This document shows positions 1-10,712 of a stretch of 64,000 nucleotides of DNA, one piece after another. Below the pieces are notes generated by a model. It was given only the letters and a program-made list of their open reading frames with translations, ran no database searches and was not told the DNA's origin. How positions within the stretch are numbered: the stretch's first letter is position 1; the number at the start of each line of letters is the position of its first letter. This DNA comes from Odiellus spinosus (lineage: Eukaryota > Arthropoda > Arachnida > Opiliones > Phalangiidae): the NCBI GenBank assembly GCA_963920705.1, contig OY987232.1, forward strand, positions 18,265,942-18,329,941, given 5' to 3'. A program made the translations under genes and the position numbers.

Positions 1-216
1 GGCTGTTGCCTGGACAACCATGATCACTAGCTGCCACGAGTTTCATTCCTACGAAATAATTCATTTGCTTATTGAGAAGTAATACGCGTTAAGTTCATTT
101 TTAGATTTCTTAAACCCGAAAATATGATATTTAGTAAAAACTAAATTTATGTACTGACCTATTTCGGAACAGCCAATCAAGAGAACGAAGAGAGCCAGGA
201 AAATAACTTTGTTCAT
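1..216 (-). CDS. Defensin-like secreted peptide A (partial, cut by window edge)
   Basis: Minus-strand gene of the cysteine-rich peptide family. The signal exon codes at 216-159 (58 nt, ending in phase 1 at a GTCAGT donor; acceptor TTTCAG just above 229). The mature exon starts at 48, after the acceptor TTATTTCGTAG, and runs off the left edge after the first conserved block (H-G-C-P-G-N-S). Its visible 48 bases equal those of gene I, so A is probably a close copy of I and the array continues to the left. The signal exon is intact. The function is inferred only from the complete siblings: a secreted CS-alpha-beta defensin-type peptide. Confidence 0.8.
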
Positions 217-433
217 TGTGGATTTTAATCTGAAATAATTCCTAATTAAATAAATCAGGAAAATAAAACTAATTTAAGCCTATATTAGCTAAAGTATCCA
301 GAAATTTAGAGTAGCCAATAAGAGCTAATAGAAAACCTTCCTTTGAAAGGAGTAGCCGATGGATTAAGCTTTCCTTTCGTATAGCTAAGCTTTGATATTT
401 GAACAACGAATAATTTAAATGAAAACAACTTAC

Positions 434-580
434 TCGTTTGAACGATGTTCCAATTGAAAGAAGTTGAGTTTTAAATGAAACTAGTCCGACTTGGTCTTGT
501 AAGGATGCGAGCCGTGATTGGATATGCTCTTTAGGAGGACCCTTCTGTCTATTTATACTATTTCCCCCGGTCAAGATCAT
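434..580 (-). promoter_or_regulatory. Promoter and non-coding exon 1 of gene A
   Basis: The TATA box (TATAAATAG) is at 557-549, directly preceded by a G-rich box (GGGGGAAATAG). The conserved leader runs down to a GTAAGTTG donor, with the exon ending at 434. The same module occurs in front of all twelve copies. The transcription start is inferred about 30 bases after the TATA box. Confidence 0.7.
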
Positions 581-599
581 TCGCATCGAACTACTTTTA

Positions 600-1440
600 T
601 CGAATGAAGATTAACATTAAGTATCAATCCGATCCGAAGAACTCTTATCCGCAAATTAGTCTCGAATCGAGTAATGAACTCTGAACTGAAATTAATACCA
701 AGATTTCGCTTCTTGGAAACGGCAAATATAACTTATCTAATCAAATGAACTTCTTAGAAAAATAACCAAAAAACATGTTTTTACTTTCTTTAATTTTCGG
801 AATCGCCATCCTCAACTTCGTAATAAAGAAGTTCCAATCAATTAGTGGACATTTATTTGATGTTTAAATTATCTTCTAAAGTTTGGATTAGTTTGAATGT
901 TTAAAATAGGCCGGTTAATTAAAGGAACTCAATTCTGAAATAATATGATTGGCCCGAATTCTAACCCAACTCATCTTTCAGAATTTAAATAAAGAGCTTG
1001 TTTTATTGAAGTTAAAGGGAGAATGCAGCCATATGAAGAATGAGTTTTTTTTATCTATTTCTTCGTCCGTTCTAACCAATCAGACGTTGCGTAAACAAAA
1101 ACGTGGGTGCCGCTATGAGATTGAATTGCCTGCATGGGTATCTCAGTTGATTAGAACTTGGAACGAATATCCAGTGGCCGGGTGTTGAAGTCCACCCTTG
1201 GCCAGAGGCAAATGACGTCTTTTCGGGTGGGCGTGGCTTAATAACGTCAACAAACAGAGCTAAGATCTATTTCTTAAAGGGAGAAGGCAACCTAACAACG
1301 AATGATTTTAATTAAATATAATATACTTCATTTTTAAATAAACGGCTAAAATCTGATTAAATGCCAACAGATCTTATCTAAATAATAAAATTACGCGGAC
1401 TTCGAAATAAAAAAGTCTTCGTAAATGTAGCGAGGAAAGG
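600..1440. other. Spacer between genes A and B
   Basis: No gene is seen. The part next to A is the conserved upstream spacer found beside every cluster promoter (the 'gaatcgccatcctcaacttcg' block is near 800). From about 1035 to 1430 it is a copy of the spacer at 4730-5090 downstream of C, including a shared stretch reading tcgggtgggcgtggcttaat. The short open frame at 949-1188 lies in this repeat and is not considered a gene. Confidence 0.6.
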
Positions 1441-1557
1441 AAATAAAACGAAGAGCAAACGTTGCGCTTTGAATAGATTCGTATTTATTGAATTTTATTA
1501 CATTTTTGATTGAAAATAGAAGTAATTCGATCATATGTTCACGAAGGAATATAAGTT

Positions 1558-1933
1558 TCAATCATCCGCGCAGTGACAACGGTCTCCAATGCAGAAACCA
1601 CCAGGCAAGCCCATCTCTCTACAATGAGCATCGCATTGCAGTGGGTTGCCTGGACAACCATGATCCCCTGCCACGAGTTTCATTCCTACGAAATAATTCA
1701 TTTGTTTATTGAGAAGTAATACGCGATGAGTTCATTTTTAGATTTCTTAAACCCGAAAATATGATATTTTGTAAAAAAAAATATATATCGAAAAGGGTTA
1801 AATTCCAAAATTGAACTTTTGTTCCACCCGCTCATGAAGTAAACACGATTAGTAAAACTAAATTTATGTACTGACCTATTTCGGAACAGCCAATCAAGAG
1901 AACGAAGAGAGCCAGGAAAATAACTTTGTTCAT
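1558..1933 (-). CDS. Defensin-like secreted peptide B
   Basis: Two coding exons on the minus strand: 1933-1876 (58 nt) and 1685-1558 (128 nt, stop TGA), joined in phase 1. The product is about 61 residues: the hydrophobic signal MNKVIFLALFVLLIGCSEI, then a mature domain starting G-M-K-L-V-A-G-D-H-G-C-P. The cysteine spacing is C-x6-C-x3-C-x9-C-x4-C-x-C, with G-x-C before the fourth cysteine, the classic CS-alpha-beta defensin pattern. Net charge of the mature part is about -3 (counting K, R, D, E), unlike cationic antimicrobial defensins. A polyadenylation signal AATAAA is at 1489-1484. B is head to head with C. An antimicrobial or a toxin-like role is possible; the sequence does not decide. 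Confidence 0.85.
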
Positions 1934-2142
1934 TGTGGATTTTAATCTGAAATAATTCCTATTGAAATTAATCAGAAAAATTTAAAACTAATTTAAGCGA
2001 ATATTAGATAAGGTACGCGGAAATTTAGAGCAGCCAATAGAAAGCTTTCCTTGGAAGGAAGTAGGTACCGATGGATCAAGCTTTCCTTTCGTATATTTAA
2101 GCCTTGCTATTTGAACAACGAATTCAAATGAAAACAACTTAC

Positions 2143-2290
2143 TCGTTTGAACGATGTTCCAATTGAAAGAAGCTGTGTTTTAAATGAAACTAGTCCGACT
2201 TGGTCTTGTAGGGATGCGAGCCGTGGATGGATATGCTCTTTAGGAGGACCCTTCTGTCTATTTATACTATTTCCCCCGGTCAAGATCATT
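2143..2290 (-). promoter_or_regulatory. Promoter and non-coding exon 1 of gene B
   Basis: TATA box at 2266-2258 with the G-rich box just upstream. Exon 1 ends at 2143 at a GTAAGT donor; exon 2 starts at 1946 after TTTCAG, so the 5'UTR is split by an intron of about 200 bases. Confidence 0.7.
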
Positions 2291-2670
2291 CGCATCGAAC
2301 TACTTTTATCGAATGAAGATTAACATTAAGTATTAATCCGATCCGAAGAACTCTTATCCGCAAATTAGTCTCGAATCGAGTAATGAACTCTTAACTGAAA
2401 TTAATACCAAGATTTCGCTTCTTGGAAACTCAAAAAAATAACTTATCTAATCAAATGAACTTCTTAGAAAAATAACCAAAAAACATGTTTTCTTTCTTTC
2501 ATCTTCGGAATCGCCATCCTCAACTTCGTAAATTAGAAGTTTCCATCAATTATTAGACATTTATTTAATGTTTAAATTGTTTTCTAAAGTTTGGTTAAGT
2601 TTGAATGTATAAAATAGGCCTGTTAATTAGACGAACTCAATTCTGAAATAATCTGTGGCCCCAGTTCTTG

Positions 2671-3015
2671 ATTATCAAAGGGAAAATGAAACCTAAAGAT
2701 TCCTTATACTTTAACTAGGCCTAATTCAACAATAAAAAACAAAAACTAAACTAGAAATCAATTGAAAATTTACCGGGGAAATAGGCTTAGCTGGATTGAT
2801 GGAGATCTTCAATTTATTCGCGTTGAAGGGTCAACATTCGATTGGTCGCTGACCCTTCAACGCGAAGAAATTCAGGATCTTCACGAATCTATCTAAGCCT
2901 ATTTTCTGGATAAGTTTGAAATTTATTTCTTGGTTAAATTTATTTAGTAATTCTTTTTCTACTGGTAGATTAGGCCTAATCACTCGTTAGTTTCATTCTC
3001 CCTTTTAATAATAAA
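2671..3015. mobile_element. TTAA-type hairpin MITE in the B/C spacer
   Basis: A long imperfect inverted repeat. The left arm begins near 'caaagggaaaatgaaacctaa' and the right arm ends near 'gtttcattctcccttttaa'. The middle contains opposed copies of 'cgcgttgaagggtca' around 2810 and 2850. It belongs to the family whose cleanest copy is at 35384-35818. It lies at the centre of the head-to-head pair and may have been copied along with it. Confidence 0.6.
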
Positions 3016-3414
3016 AAGTTGGAGGTCAGGTAGCTGAAGTCGAAGTTTTTATTCGGGTTTTTCAAAACATTTGCTTTTGCGAACTTGGTTAATACTGACG
3101 ATAGTTTAAAATTCAATTATGTCCAATGATTGATGGAAACTTCTCTCTTACGAAGTTGAGGATGGCGATTACGAAAATTAAAGGAAGTAAAAATGTTTTT
3201 TAATTATTTTTCTAGGAAGTTTAATATTTGATTAGATAATTTATTTTATAAGTTTCCAAGAATCGAAATCTTGGTATTAATTTCAGTTAAGAGTTCATTA
3301 CTCGATTCGAGACTAATTTGCGGATAAGAGTTCTTCGTATCGGATTGATACTTAATGTTAATCTTCATTCGATAAAAGTAGTTCGATGCGAATGATCTTG
3401 ACCGGGGGAAACAG

Positions 3415-3527
3415 TATAAATAGACAGAAGGGTCCTCCTAAAGAGCATATCCATCCACGGCTCGCATCCTTACAAGACCAAGTCAGACTAAACTCAACTT
3501 CTTTCAATTGAAACATCGTTCAAACGA
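3415..3527 (+). promoter_or_regulatory. Promoter and non-coding exon 1 of gene C
   Basis: TATAAATAG at 3415-3423 follows the G-rich box; exon 1 ends at 3527 before GTAAGTTG. Compared with siblings a short piece of the leader ('gtttcatttaaa') is missing. Intron 1 (3528-3936) is longer than usual because it carries an extra repeat segment also found in F and G. Confidence 0.7.
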
Positions 3528-3949
3528 GTAAGTTGTTTTCATTTGAATTATTCGTTGTTCAAATATCAAGGCTTAGATATACGAAAGGAAAGCTTAATCT
3601 CTATTGGTTCCTACTTTCCAAGAAAAGCTTTCTATTGGCTAAATTTCTATCGTAGCTAATATTTATACAATGCTTAAAGGGAAACTTGGAGCAAAAATTG
3701 GAAGAGTTTTTTCAATTTATTTTCGGAAATATAAATTTGGGCCAATTAAATAATAGGTCGGCGTTTGACACCCAAGACCTTGGCCACCAAATATCGACGG
3801 CTTATTCTTTTAAATTCCGAATCTGTTTTGTTGGCACGGTGATTCCGAAAATCTTTTCCATTTTTAGCTCCATGTTTCCCTTTAAATTACTCTTAAAATT
3901 GCCCGACGCGTTGCCTCACGATTCCAAATATTTCAGATTAAAATCCAAA

Positions 3950-4284
3950 ATGAACAAAGTTATTTTCCTGGCTCTCTTCGTTCTCTTGATTGGCTGTTCC
4001 GAAATAGGTCAGTACATAAGCGGGTGGAACGAAAGTTTAAAAGTTATTTTAGAATGTAACACTTTTAGCTATATTTTTAACTAAATATCGTAAAAATGAA
4101 CTTATCGCGTAATACTCTCAATAAGCAAATGAATTATTTCGTAGGAATGAAACTGGTGGCAGGGGACCATGGTTGTCCAGGCAACCCACAGGAATGCAGA
4201 GACTATTGTGTACCACCTGGGAGTGTTGGTGTTACTGGTCGATGCGATGGAAATAATTGCATTTGCGTTCCTGTTTATCCATAA
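3950..4284 (+). CDS. Defensin-like secreted peptide C
   Basis: Coding exons 3950-4007 and 4145-4284, joined in phase 1 (donor GTCAGT, acceptor TTATTTCGTAG). An apparently longer open frame starting at 4096 only reads through the intron. The mature domain begins G-M-K-L-V-A-G-D-H-G-C-P-G-N-P and has C-x6-C-x3-C-x11-C-x4-C-x-C spacing with a G-R-C gamma-core-like motif. Net charge is about -1. The polyadenylation signal AATAAA is at 4356-4361. The exon 2 acceptor is TTTCAG, ending at 3936. Its start codon is the first ATG after that acceptor, as in every sibling. Confidence 0.87.
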
Positions 4285-4361
4285 ACCTCTGATCCAAATA
4301 CTTTTGTCCATTTTCAAAAACACGAATCAAAAATGTAACGAAAAAATATTTTTTCAATAAA

Positions 4362-5130
4362 TATGAATATATTAAAAAAAGAATCATTAGCAATTCGTTT
4401 CATTTTGTTTCCTCGCTATCGTTTACGAAGATGTTTTTGAGGTTTATAGGCAATAGCGCAGTTCCCAAAAGCGCTATTTCAAAAGCGCAGTTCCCCAAAT
4501 CATAATGTCGAAAATCATAATCTCGAATGTAAATAACCTAACCTAACCTAAAACTGCGCTTTTGAGAAACCGCTCTTATGGGAGTGCGCGCGTTTGAACT
4601 GCTTTTTTGGCAACTGCGCTTATGGCTACTCATCATTTTTGATTTCGGAGTTTCTATAACTTTTATTATTTAGATAAGAGGATGGCGATTCCGAAGATGA
4701 AAGAAAGAAAACATTTTTTTTTTTTCTTGGTTTCTTTCTAACCAATCAGATGTTGCTACGAGATTTAGTTGCCTCGGTAACTCAGTTGGTTTGAGCTTTG
4801 AACGAATACCCAGCGGTCGGAATCGTCGGATGTTGAAGTCCACCCTGGGCCTGAGGCAATTGGCATCTTTTCGGGTGGGCGTGGCTTAATAACGTCAACA
4901 AACAGAGTTAAGATGTATTACTTTAAGGGACAATGCAACCTAACAACGAGTGATATTAATTAAATATAATATACTTCATTTTTAAATAAACGGATAATAT
5001 CTGATAATAATTAAATCGATCTTTTCTAACTAATAAAGGTTATATAGAGACTCCGAAATCAAAAACATCTTTGTAAACTTATTGAGGGAAGGAAATAAAA
5101 CGAATAGCGAATGTTCCGCTTTGAATATAT
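4362..5130. other. Spacer between convergent genes C and D
   Basis: No gene is seen. It contains the short inverted-repeat element at 4449-4625, and from about 4730 on a copy of the A/B spacer. The shared spacer suggests that blocks were duplicated with their downstream flanks. Confidence 0.6.
4449..4625. mobile_element. Short foldback MITE with interstitial (CCTAA)3
   Basis: The termini are inverted copies (GGCAATAGCGCAGTT at the left; AACTGCGCTTATGGC at the right), with further internal opposed 'gcgcagtt/aactgcgc' words. The middle contains AACCTAACCTAACCTA at about 4535-4550, three units of the complement of the arthropod telomere repeat TTAGG. No open frame. Confidence 0.5.
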
Positions 5131-5231
5131 TCGTATTTATTGAAAAAATATTTTTCGGTTACATATTTGATTCGTGTTATTGAAAATCGTCAAAAGTATT
5201 AGGAGCAGAGTTTTACGAAAGGATATTCGTT

Positions 5232-5608
5232 TCAAGTATTAATGCAATAGCAATAATAACCGACGCATGTACCAGCAAGTAGGCCAACACTTATACAATA
5301 GTCATGGCATGCCTGTTCGTCGCCTGGACAACCATGCTCCCCTGCTGCCACGAGTTTCGTTCCTACGAAATCATTAATTCGCTTATTGAGAGTAATACGC
5401 GATTAAAGTTCATTTTTAGATTTATTAGACCAGAAAATATGATATTTAGAAAAAAATATATATCGAAAAGGGTTAAATTCCTAAATTGAACTTTTGTTCC
5501 ACCCGCTCATAAACTAAACACGATTAGCAAAACTAAATTTATGTACTGACCTATTTCGGAACAGCCAATCAAGAGAACGAAGAGAGACAAGAAAATAACT
5601 TTGTTCAT
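5232..5608 (-). CDS. Defensin-like secreted peptide D
   Basis: Minus-strand coding exons 5608-5551 and 5362-5232 (stop TGA), phase 1. The signal has one change from the usual form (F-L-S-L in place of F-L-A-L). The mature domain begins G-T-K-L-V-A-A-G-E-H-G-C-P, so the second residue is Thr rather than Met. Spacing is C-x6-C-x3-C-x9-C-x4-C-x-C with G-T-C. The tyrosine-rich segment V-G-Y-Y-C-Y-C is distinctive. Net charge is about -3. The polyadenylation signal is at 5141-5136. No frame break. It is head to head with E. Confidence 0.85.
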
Positions 5609-5800
5609 TGTGGATTTTAATCTGAAATAATTCCTATTGAAATTAATCAGTAATTTGAGCGTAAGAATAGCCAATAGAAAGCTTTCATTGGAAGGAAGTA
5701 GCCAATAGAAAGCGTGAGTAATCGATGGATTAAGTTTTGCTTTCGTAAATAATAAGCCTTGATATATGAACAAAGAATAATTCAAATGAAAACAACTTAC

Positions 5801-5945
5801 TCGTTAGAACGATGTTCCAATTGAAAGAAGTTGAGTTTTAAATGAAACTAGTCCGACTTGGTCTTGTAAGGATGCGAGCCGTGATTGGATATGCTCTTTA
5901 GGAGGACCCTTCTGTCTATTTATACTATTTCCCCCGGTCAAGATC
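5801..5945 (-). promoter_or_regulatory. Promoter and non-coding exon 1 of gene D
   Basis: TATA box at 5924-5916; exon 1 ends at 5801 at a GTAAGTTG donor; exon 2 starts at 5621 after TTTCAG. Confidence 0.7.
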
Positions 5946-6532
5946 ATTCGCATCGAACTACTTTTATCGAATGAAGATTAACATTAAGTATTAATCCGAT
6001 ACGAAGAACTCTTATCCGCAAATTAGTCTCGAATCGAGTAATGAATTCTTAATTGAAATTAATATCAAGATTTCGCTTCTTGGAAACTTATAAAATAAAT
6101 TATCTAATCAAAAAAATTCTTAGAAAAAAAGCTTAAATTTCCTAGAAAAATAACCAAAAACATGTTTTCTTTCTTTTATCTTCGGAATCGCCATCCTCAA
6201 CTTCGTAATAGAGAAGTTTCCATCAATTACTGGACATTTATTTAATGTTTAAATTGTTTTCTAAAGTTTGGTTAAGTTTGAATGTTTAAAATAAGAATGT
6301 TAATTAGACGAACTCAATTCCGAAATACTATGATTGGCCCGATTTTGCCGTATGCCGAATTCTAACCCAACTCATCTTTCAAAATTTAAATTAAGCGTTG
6401 AAATCTAGCCTAAAACAGTTCGTATACGAACCAGGAATACCTGGAAATATCAGGGAATTTAAATGTTGTCGATAATCAGAGAAAAATCAGGGAAACTCTG
6501 AAAAATTGTCATCAGTCGAAGAAATCATTGAT

Positions 6533-7024
6533 TATTAAAGGGAAAATGAAATAATTTTTTTATCGATTCCTTATCGTTTAAATAGGCCTAATCCAACAGT
6601 TAACACTAGAATTCAATTTAAAATAGTGTTGTTCATTTTCCAGAAAAAAATAACAGGACTAAACTGAAAATTCGGTAGCGGAAAAAAAAAAAAAAAAACA
6701 AATTCGGAAAAAATATGCCTCGGTCATTTTCCGGCATAAAAACTTACACGGGGAATAGACTATGCAAAATTTTTCGCGTTGAAGGGTCAGCGACCAATGA
6801 GCAAAGGCCCGTCGTTAAGGAGAGATCTCAGTGAGACTTCCTTTAAATTTGATTAGTCGCTAACCCAACGCGAAAATATTCATCTGATCTCCATGAATCA
6901 GCCAATTTCCCGGGTAAGTTTTAAATTGATTTCTAGGTTAATATTTGCTTGTTTAACTGGTGAATTAGGCCTATTTAAACGATAAGGAATCGTTAGGTTG
7001 CATTTTCCCTTTAATAATCAAGTT
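6533..7024. mobile_element. TTAA-type hairpin MITE in the D/E spacer
   Basis: It starts at 'attaaagggaaaatg' and ends at 'gcattttccctttaataa', giving AGGGAAAATG/CATTTTCCCT termini next to TTAA. Inner opposed blocks include 'aggcctaatcc' near 6576 and 'aggcctatttaaacgataagg' near 6967. The left half has a poly-A tract and a rearranged core. Confidence 0.55.
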
Positions 7025-7514
7025 TTGACGCTTTCATAAATTTCCATGATATTTCCTGGTATTCCTGGTTTGTATATGAACCCTGTTTTAGGCTCTTAAT
7101 CGGCATAGGGTAGAATCGGACCAATCAAATTATTTCAGAATTGAGTTCGTCTAATTAACAGGCCTATTTTATACATTCAAACTTAACCAAACTTTTGAAA
7201 ATAAATCAAACATCAAATAAATGTCCAATAATTGATTGCAACTTCTCTAATACGAAGTTGAGGATGGCGATTCCGAAGATAAAAGAAAGTAGATATGCTT
7301 TTTGGTGTTGTTTTCTAAGAAGTTTATTTGATTAGATAAGTTATATTTGCCGTTTCCAAGAAGGGAAATCTTGGTATTAATTTCAGTTAAGACTTTATTA
7401 CTCGATTCGAGCCTAATTTGCGGATAAGAGTTCTTCGGATCGGATTGATACTTAATGTTAATCTTCATTCGATAAAAGTAGTTCGATGCGAATGATCTTG
7501 ACCGGGGGAAATAG

Positions 7515-7770
7515 TATAAATAGACAGAAGGGTCCTCCTGAAGAGCATAAAGTTGTTTTATTTGAATTATTCGTTGTTCAAATATCAAGGCTTATATACG
7601 AAAGGAAAGCTTAATCCATCGGTTACTCATTTCTAAGGAAAGCTTTCCATTGGCTACTTTAAATATCTGTGTACTTGATCTAATTTTCATACAACGCTTA
7701 AATAACTCTTAATATTGCCTGATATTTTGCCATAAATTTCAATAGGAATTATTTCCGATTAAAATCCACA
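7515..7770 (+). promoter_or_regulatory. Truncated promoter and altered 5'UTR of gene E
   Basis: TATAAATAG at 7515-7523 is intact, but the leader jumps from 'gaagagcata' straight to 'aagttgtttt', losing most of exon 1 and its GT donor. The usual acceptor TTTCAG is TTTCCG (7753-7758). With both splice sites gone the leader would stay unspliced. I find no ATG between the TATA region and the normal start, so translation could still begin correctly. Confidence 0.65.
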
Positions 7771-8067
7771 ATGAACAAAGTTATTTTCCTGGCTCTCTTC
7801 GTTCTCTTGATTGGCTGTTCCGAAATAGGTCTGTACATATCGCAGTTTTACTAAATATGATATTTTCGGGTCGAAGAAATCTAAAAATGAACTAATCGCG
7901 TATTACTTCTCAATAAACAAATGAATTATTTCGTAGGAATGAAACTCGTGGCAGGGGATCATGGTTGTCCAGACGACGAACAGGCATGCAATAACTATTG
8001 TGAAAATGAATATCGTGTTAATGGTATCTGCCTTGGAGATCTTTGTAAATGCCTATTCTTACGTTGA
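7771..8067 (+). CDS. Defensin-like secreted peptide E
   Basis: Coding exons 7771-7828 and 7937-8067 (stop TGA), phase 1, both intact. The coding donor is GTCTGT instead of GTCAGT, as in its mirror copy H. The mature domain begins G-M-K-L-V-A-G-D-H-G-C-P-D-D-E; spacing is C-x6-C-x3-C-x9-C-x4-C-x-C with G-I-C. Net charge is about -4. The polyadenylation signal is at 8150-8155. It encodes the same mature peptide as H. Because the 5'UTR intron signals are damaged, its expression is less certain than that of H. Confidence 0.8.
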
Positions 8068-8261
8068 ATTCTTTCGTATATCTTTGATCCAAATACTTTT
8101 GGAAATTTACAAAAACACGAATGAAAATGTAATTTGTTTTTGGGTTTTCAATAAATATGAATATATTGAAAAAGGAATATTAGTTTCCGAAAATCTTTTT
8201 GATTTCGGAGTCGGAATGACTTTTATAATTTGTAGAATAGTGAATCATAATCAGCTATTAT

Positions 8262-8640
8262 CAGTTTACTTTAGAAGAGAATGCGATGTAACAAGTTCAA
8301 ATAGTCCTAATCCACCGGCAATAAAAGTTACGAACAAATAATGAACTAGAAATAAACTTAAAACTTACCCGGAAAGTAGGCTTAGCCGGATTCATGGAGA
8401 TCTTGAATTTCTTCTCATTGATATGTTAGCGACCCATAGAATGACATTGGAATTCTCACGGAGATCTCGCCTTAAGGACGGGTCTTTGCTCATTGGTCAA
8501 GATCTACACGAATCCAAGTAAGACTATTTCCCGGGCGAGTTTTAAATTGATTTCTAGTTTAATATTTGTTCATAATTATCTTTAACTGGAGAATGACGCC
8601 TATTTAAACGGTAAGGAATATAATTGAGTAGGCCTACTTA
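8262..8640. mobile_element. TTAA-family hairpin MITE in the E/F spacer
   Basis: An inverted-repeat element in the convergent 3' spacer (8160-9020) with the family's core: 'cctaatccaccgg', 'taggcttagccggattcatggagatc', then the opposed arm ending near 'aacggtaagga'. The mirror copy is at about 14600-14975. I see no other feature in this spacer. Confidence 0.5.
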
Positions 8641-9096
8641 TATTTCCTGATATTTCCAGGTATTCCTGGTTTGTATATAAAATGTTTTAGGCCAGATTTC
8701 AGCGCTTAATTTTAATTGTAAAGGTTGATTTATAATTCGGCATTGGGCAAAATCGGGCCAATCATTTTATTTCACAATTGGGTGGGTCGTTTATTTAAGA
8801 GGCCTATGTTATTTATATATTCAAACTATTTGATACGTTCACGCAAACTAACCAAAATTGAAAAAAATAATATAAACATCAAATAATTCTTCTTTGATAC
8901 GACATTTTTGTGATTTAGTTCATTTTTAAGTTAACTCTTATCCAAATATAAAGTTACGCGGACTCCGAAAGTAGCGATTAAAGGAAATGGAACGAAGAGC
9001 GAACGTTGCGCTTTGAATAGATTCGTATTTATTGAATTTTTATTACATTTTTGATTGAAAATAGAAGTATTTGGATCATGGATTCACGAAAGCCTA

Positions 9097-9461
9097 TTAG
9101 TTTTTAATATCCGTGCATCGGCAATAACTTTCAATGCAGGAACCAACATAATCGGGAGACTGAGCTTTACAATAGATATCGCATTCGGCTGGGTTGTTTG
9201 GACAACCATGAGTTGCTGCCACGAGTTTCATTCCTACGAAATAATTAATTTCCTTATTAAGAGTAATAAGTTCAGCTTGCTTAGACCCGAAAATATTATA
9301 TTTCGAAAAATATATATACATCAAAAAGGGATACATCCAAAAATGACTTTTCAGCCCGCGTATGAAGTAAACACGATTATTAAAACTGCAATTATGTACT
9401 GACCTATTTCGGAACAGCCAATCAAGAGAACGACGAGAGCCAGGAAAATAACTTTGTTCAT
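9097..9461 (-). CDS. Defensin-like secreted peptide F
   Basis: Minus-strand coding exons 9461-9404 and 9233-9097, phase 1. The signal reads L-V-V-L-L-I-G where most siblings have L-F-V-L-L-I-G. The mature domain begins G-M-K-L-V-A-A-T-H-G-C-P-N-N-P; spacing is C-x6-C-x3-C-x10-C-x4-C-x-C with G-S-C. Net charge is about -1. The polyadenylation signal is at 9033-9028. It is the mirror twin of G, with an identical predicted peptide. The open frame on the plus strand here is a shadow. Confidence 0.87.
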
Positions 9462-9910
9462 TGTGGATTTTAATCTGAAATGATTCGTATCGTGAGGCAA
9501 CGCGTCGGCCAATTTTAAGAGTGATTTAAAGGGAAACTTGGAGCTAAAAATGGAACAGCTTTTGAATTTTTAGACGCGTTTTGGGTCTCCTGACATAAAA
9601 AGAATACGCCGATATTTGATGGCCAAGATCTTGGGCGTCAAACCCCGGCCTATTCTTTTAATGTTTGGGCATTACAAGCGCTGTTGAAGGACGAAATAAC
9701 ACGATTGGCCCAAATTTATATTTCCGAAAATAAAATCGAAAAACTCTTCCATTTTTAGCTCCAAGTTTCCCTTTAGGCATTGTATAAATATTAGCTGCAG
9801 TACCCACAAATTTAGAGCAGCCAATATAAACCTTTCCTTGGAAAGAAGTACTAGCTAATAGAAAGCTTTCCTTGGAAATGAGTAGCCGATGGATTGCAAG
9901 TTCAACTTAC

Positions 9911-10050
9911 TCGTTTGAACGATGTTCCAATTGAAAGAAGTTGAGTTTTAAATGAAACTAGTCTGTCTTGGTCTTGTAAGGATGCGAGACGTGGATGGAT
10001 ATGCTCTTTAGGAGGACCCGTCTGTCTATTTATACTATTTCCCCCGGTCA
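9911..10050 (-). promoter_or_regulatory. Promoter and non-coding exon 1 of gene F
   Basis: TATA box at 10034-10026; exon 1 ends at 9911 (GTAAGTTG donor); exon 2 starts at 9474 after a TTTCAG-like acceptor. The intron holds an inserted repeat with opposed words around 9510-9780 that also occurs in C and G. Confidence 0.7.
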
Positions 10051-10289
10051 AGATCATTCGCATCGAACTACTTTTATCGAATGAAGATTAACATTAAGTA
10101 TTAATCCGATACGAAGAACTCTTATCCGCAAATTAGTCTCGAATCGAGTAATGAACTCTTAACTGAAATTAATACCAAGATTTCGCTTCTTGGAAACGTA
10201 AAAAATAACTTATCTAATCAAATGAACTTCTTAGAAAAATAACCAAAATCGTGTCTATTTTTTTTCATTTGGGAATCGCCATCCCCACA

Positions 10290-10560
10290 TAGAAAAGACA
10301 TATTTAATATTTCAATCATCGTTTCGGCCCCCCTTTTTAACGGAGCTTTCGATTCGCGATATTTTTGTTTTTGGTAAAAAATATGAATAATAAAATAGTT
10401 ATCAAAGTTCTCTCGAATTACGCGTAAATAATATTTAAAATTTTCTAAGAAATCGCGAGATATTTAAAGGGAAACTGCGAGAGATTAAAGTGAATAGATT
10501 CTTATATTCAGAATTTGCGTCCAAGGAAATTAAAAATTTTTTTTACCAGGTTCAAAAAAA
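10290..10560. repeat. Shared spacer repeat (copies at 10.3, 12.73 and 16.3 kb)
   Basis: A block beginning 'catatttaatatttcaatc', with a 'cggccccccttttta' core and ending near 'aggttcaaaaaaac'. It is repeated in the same direction at about 16305-16560 and inverted at 12730-13010. The first and third copies lie just upstream of F and H, the inverted one upstream of G, so it belongs to the duplicated unit. No open frame of note. Confidence 0.65.
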
Positions 10561-10712
10561 CAAATGTTTTGAACAAATGTTTCTATCAATTATTGGACAT
10601 TTATTTAATGTTTGAATTATGTTCTAAATTTGTACGCATAAAATAAGAATGTTAATTAGACGAACTCAATTCTGAAATACCGTGATTGCCCGATTTTACC
10701 CTATGCCGAATT

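Noticed and set aside
551-580. A full NF-kappaB site in the peptide promoters
   Set aside because: The G-rich half is present but the pyrimidine half is not; reported only as a suggestive box.
949-1188. 79-codon frame upstream of gene A
   Set aside because: It straddles two repeat segments that have diverged copies elsewhere in the cluster without the frame.
4096-4284. Longer N-terminus (with N-Y-F-V before G-M-K-L-V-A) for the peptide genes
   Set aside because: That stretch is the end of the intron, including the TTATTTCGTAG acceptor. The upstream signal exon joins in phase 1 in every copy.
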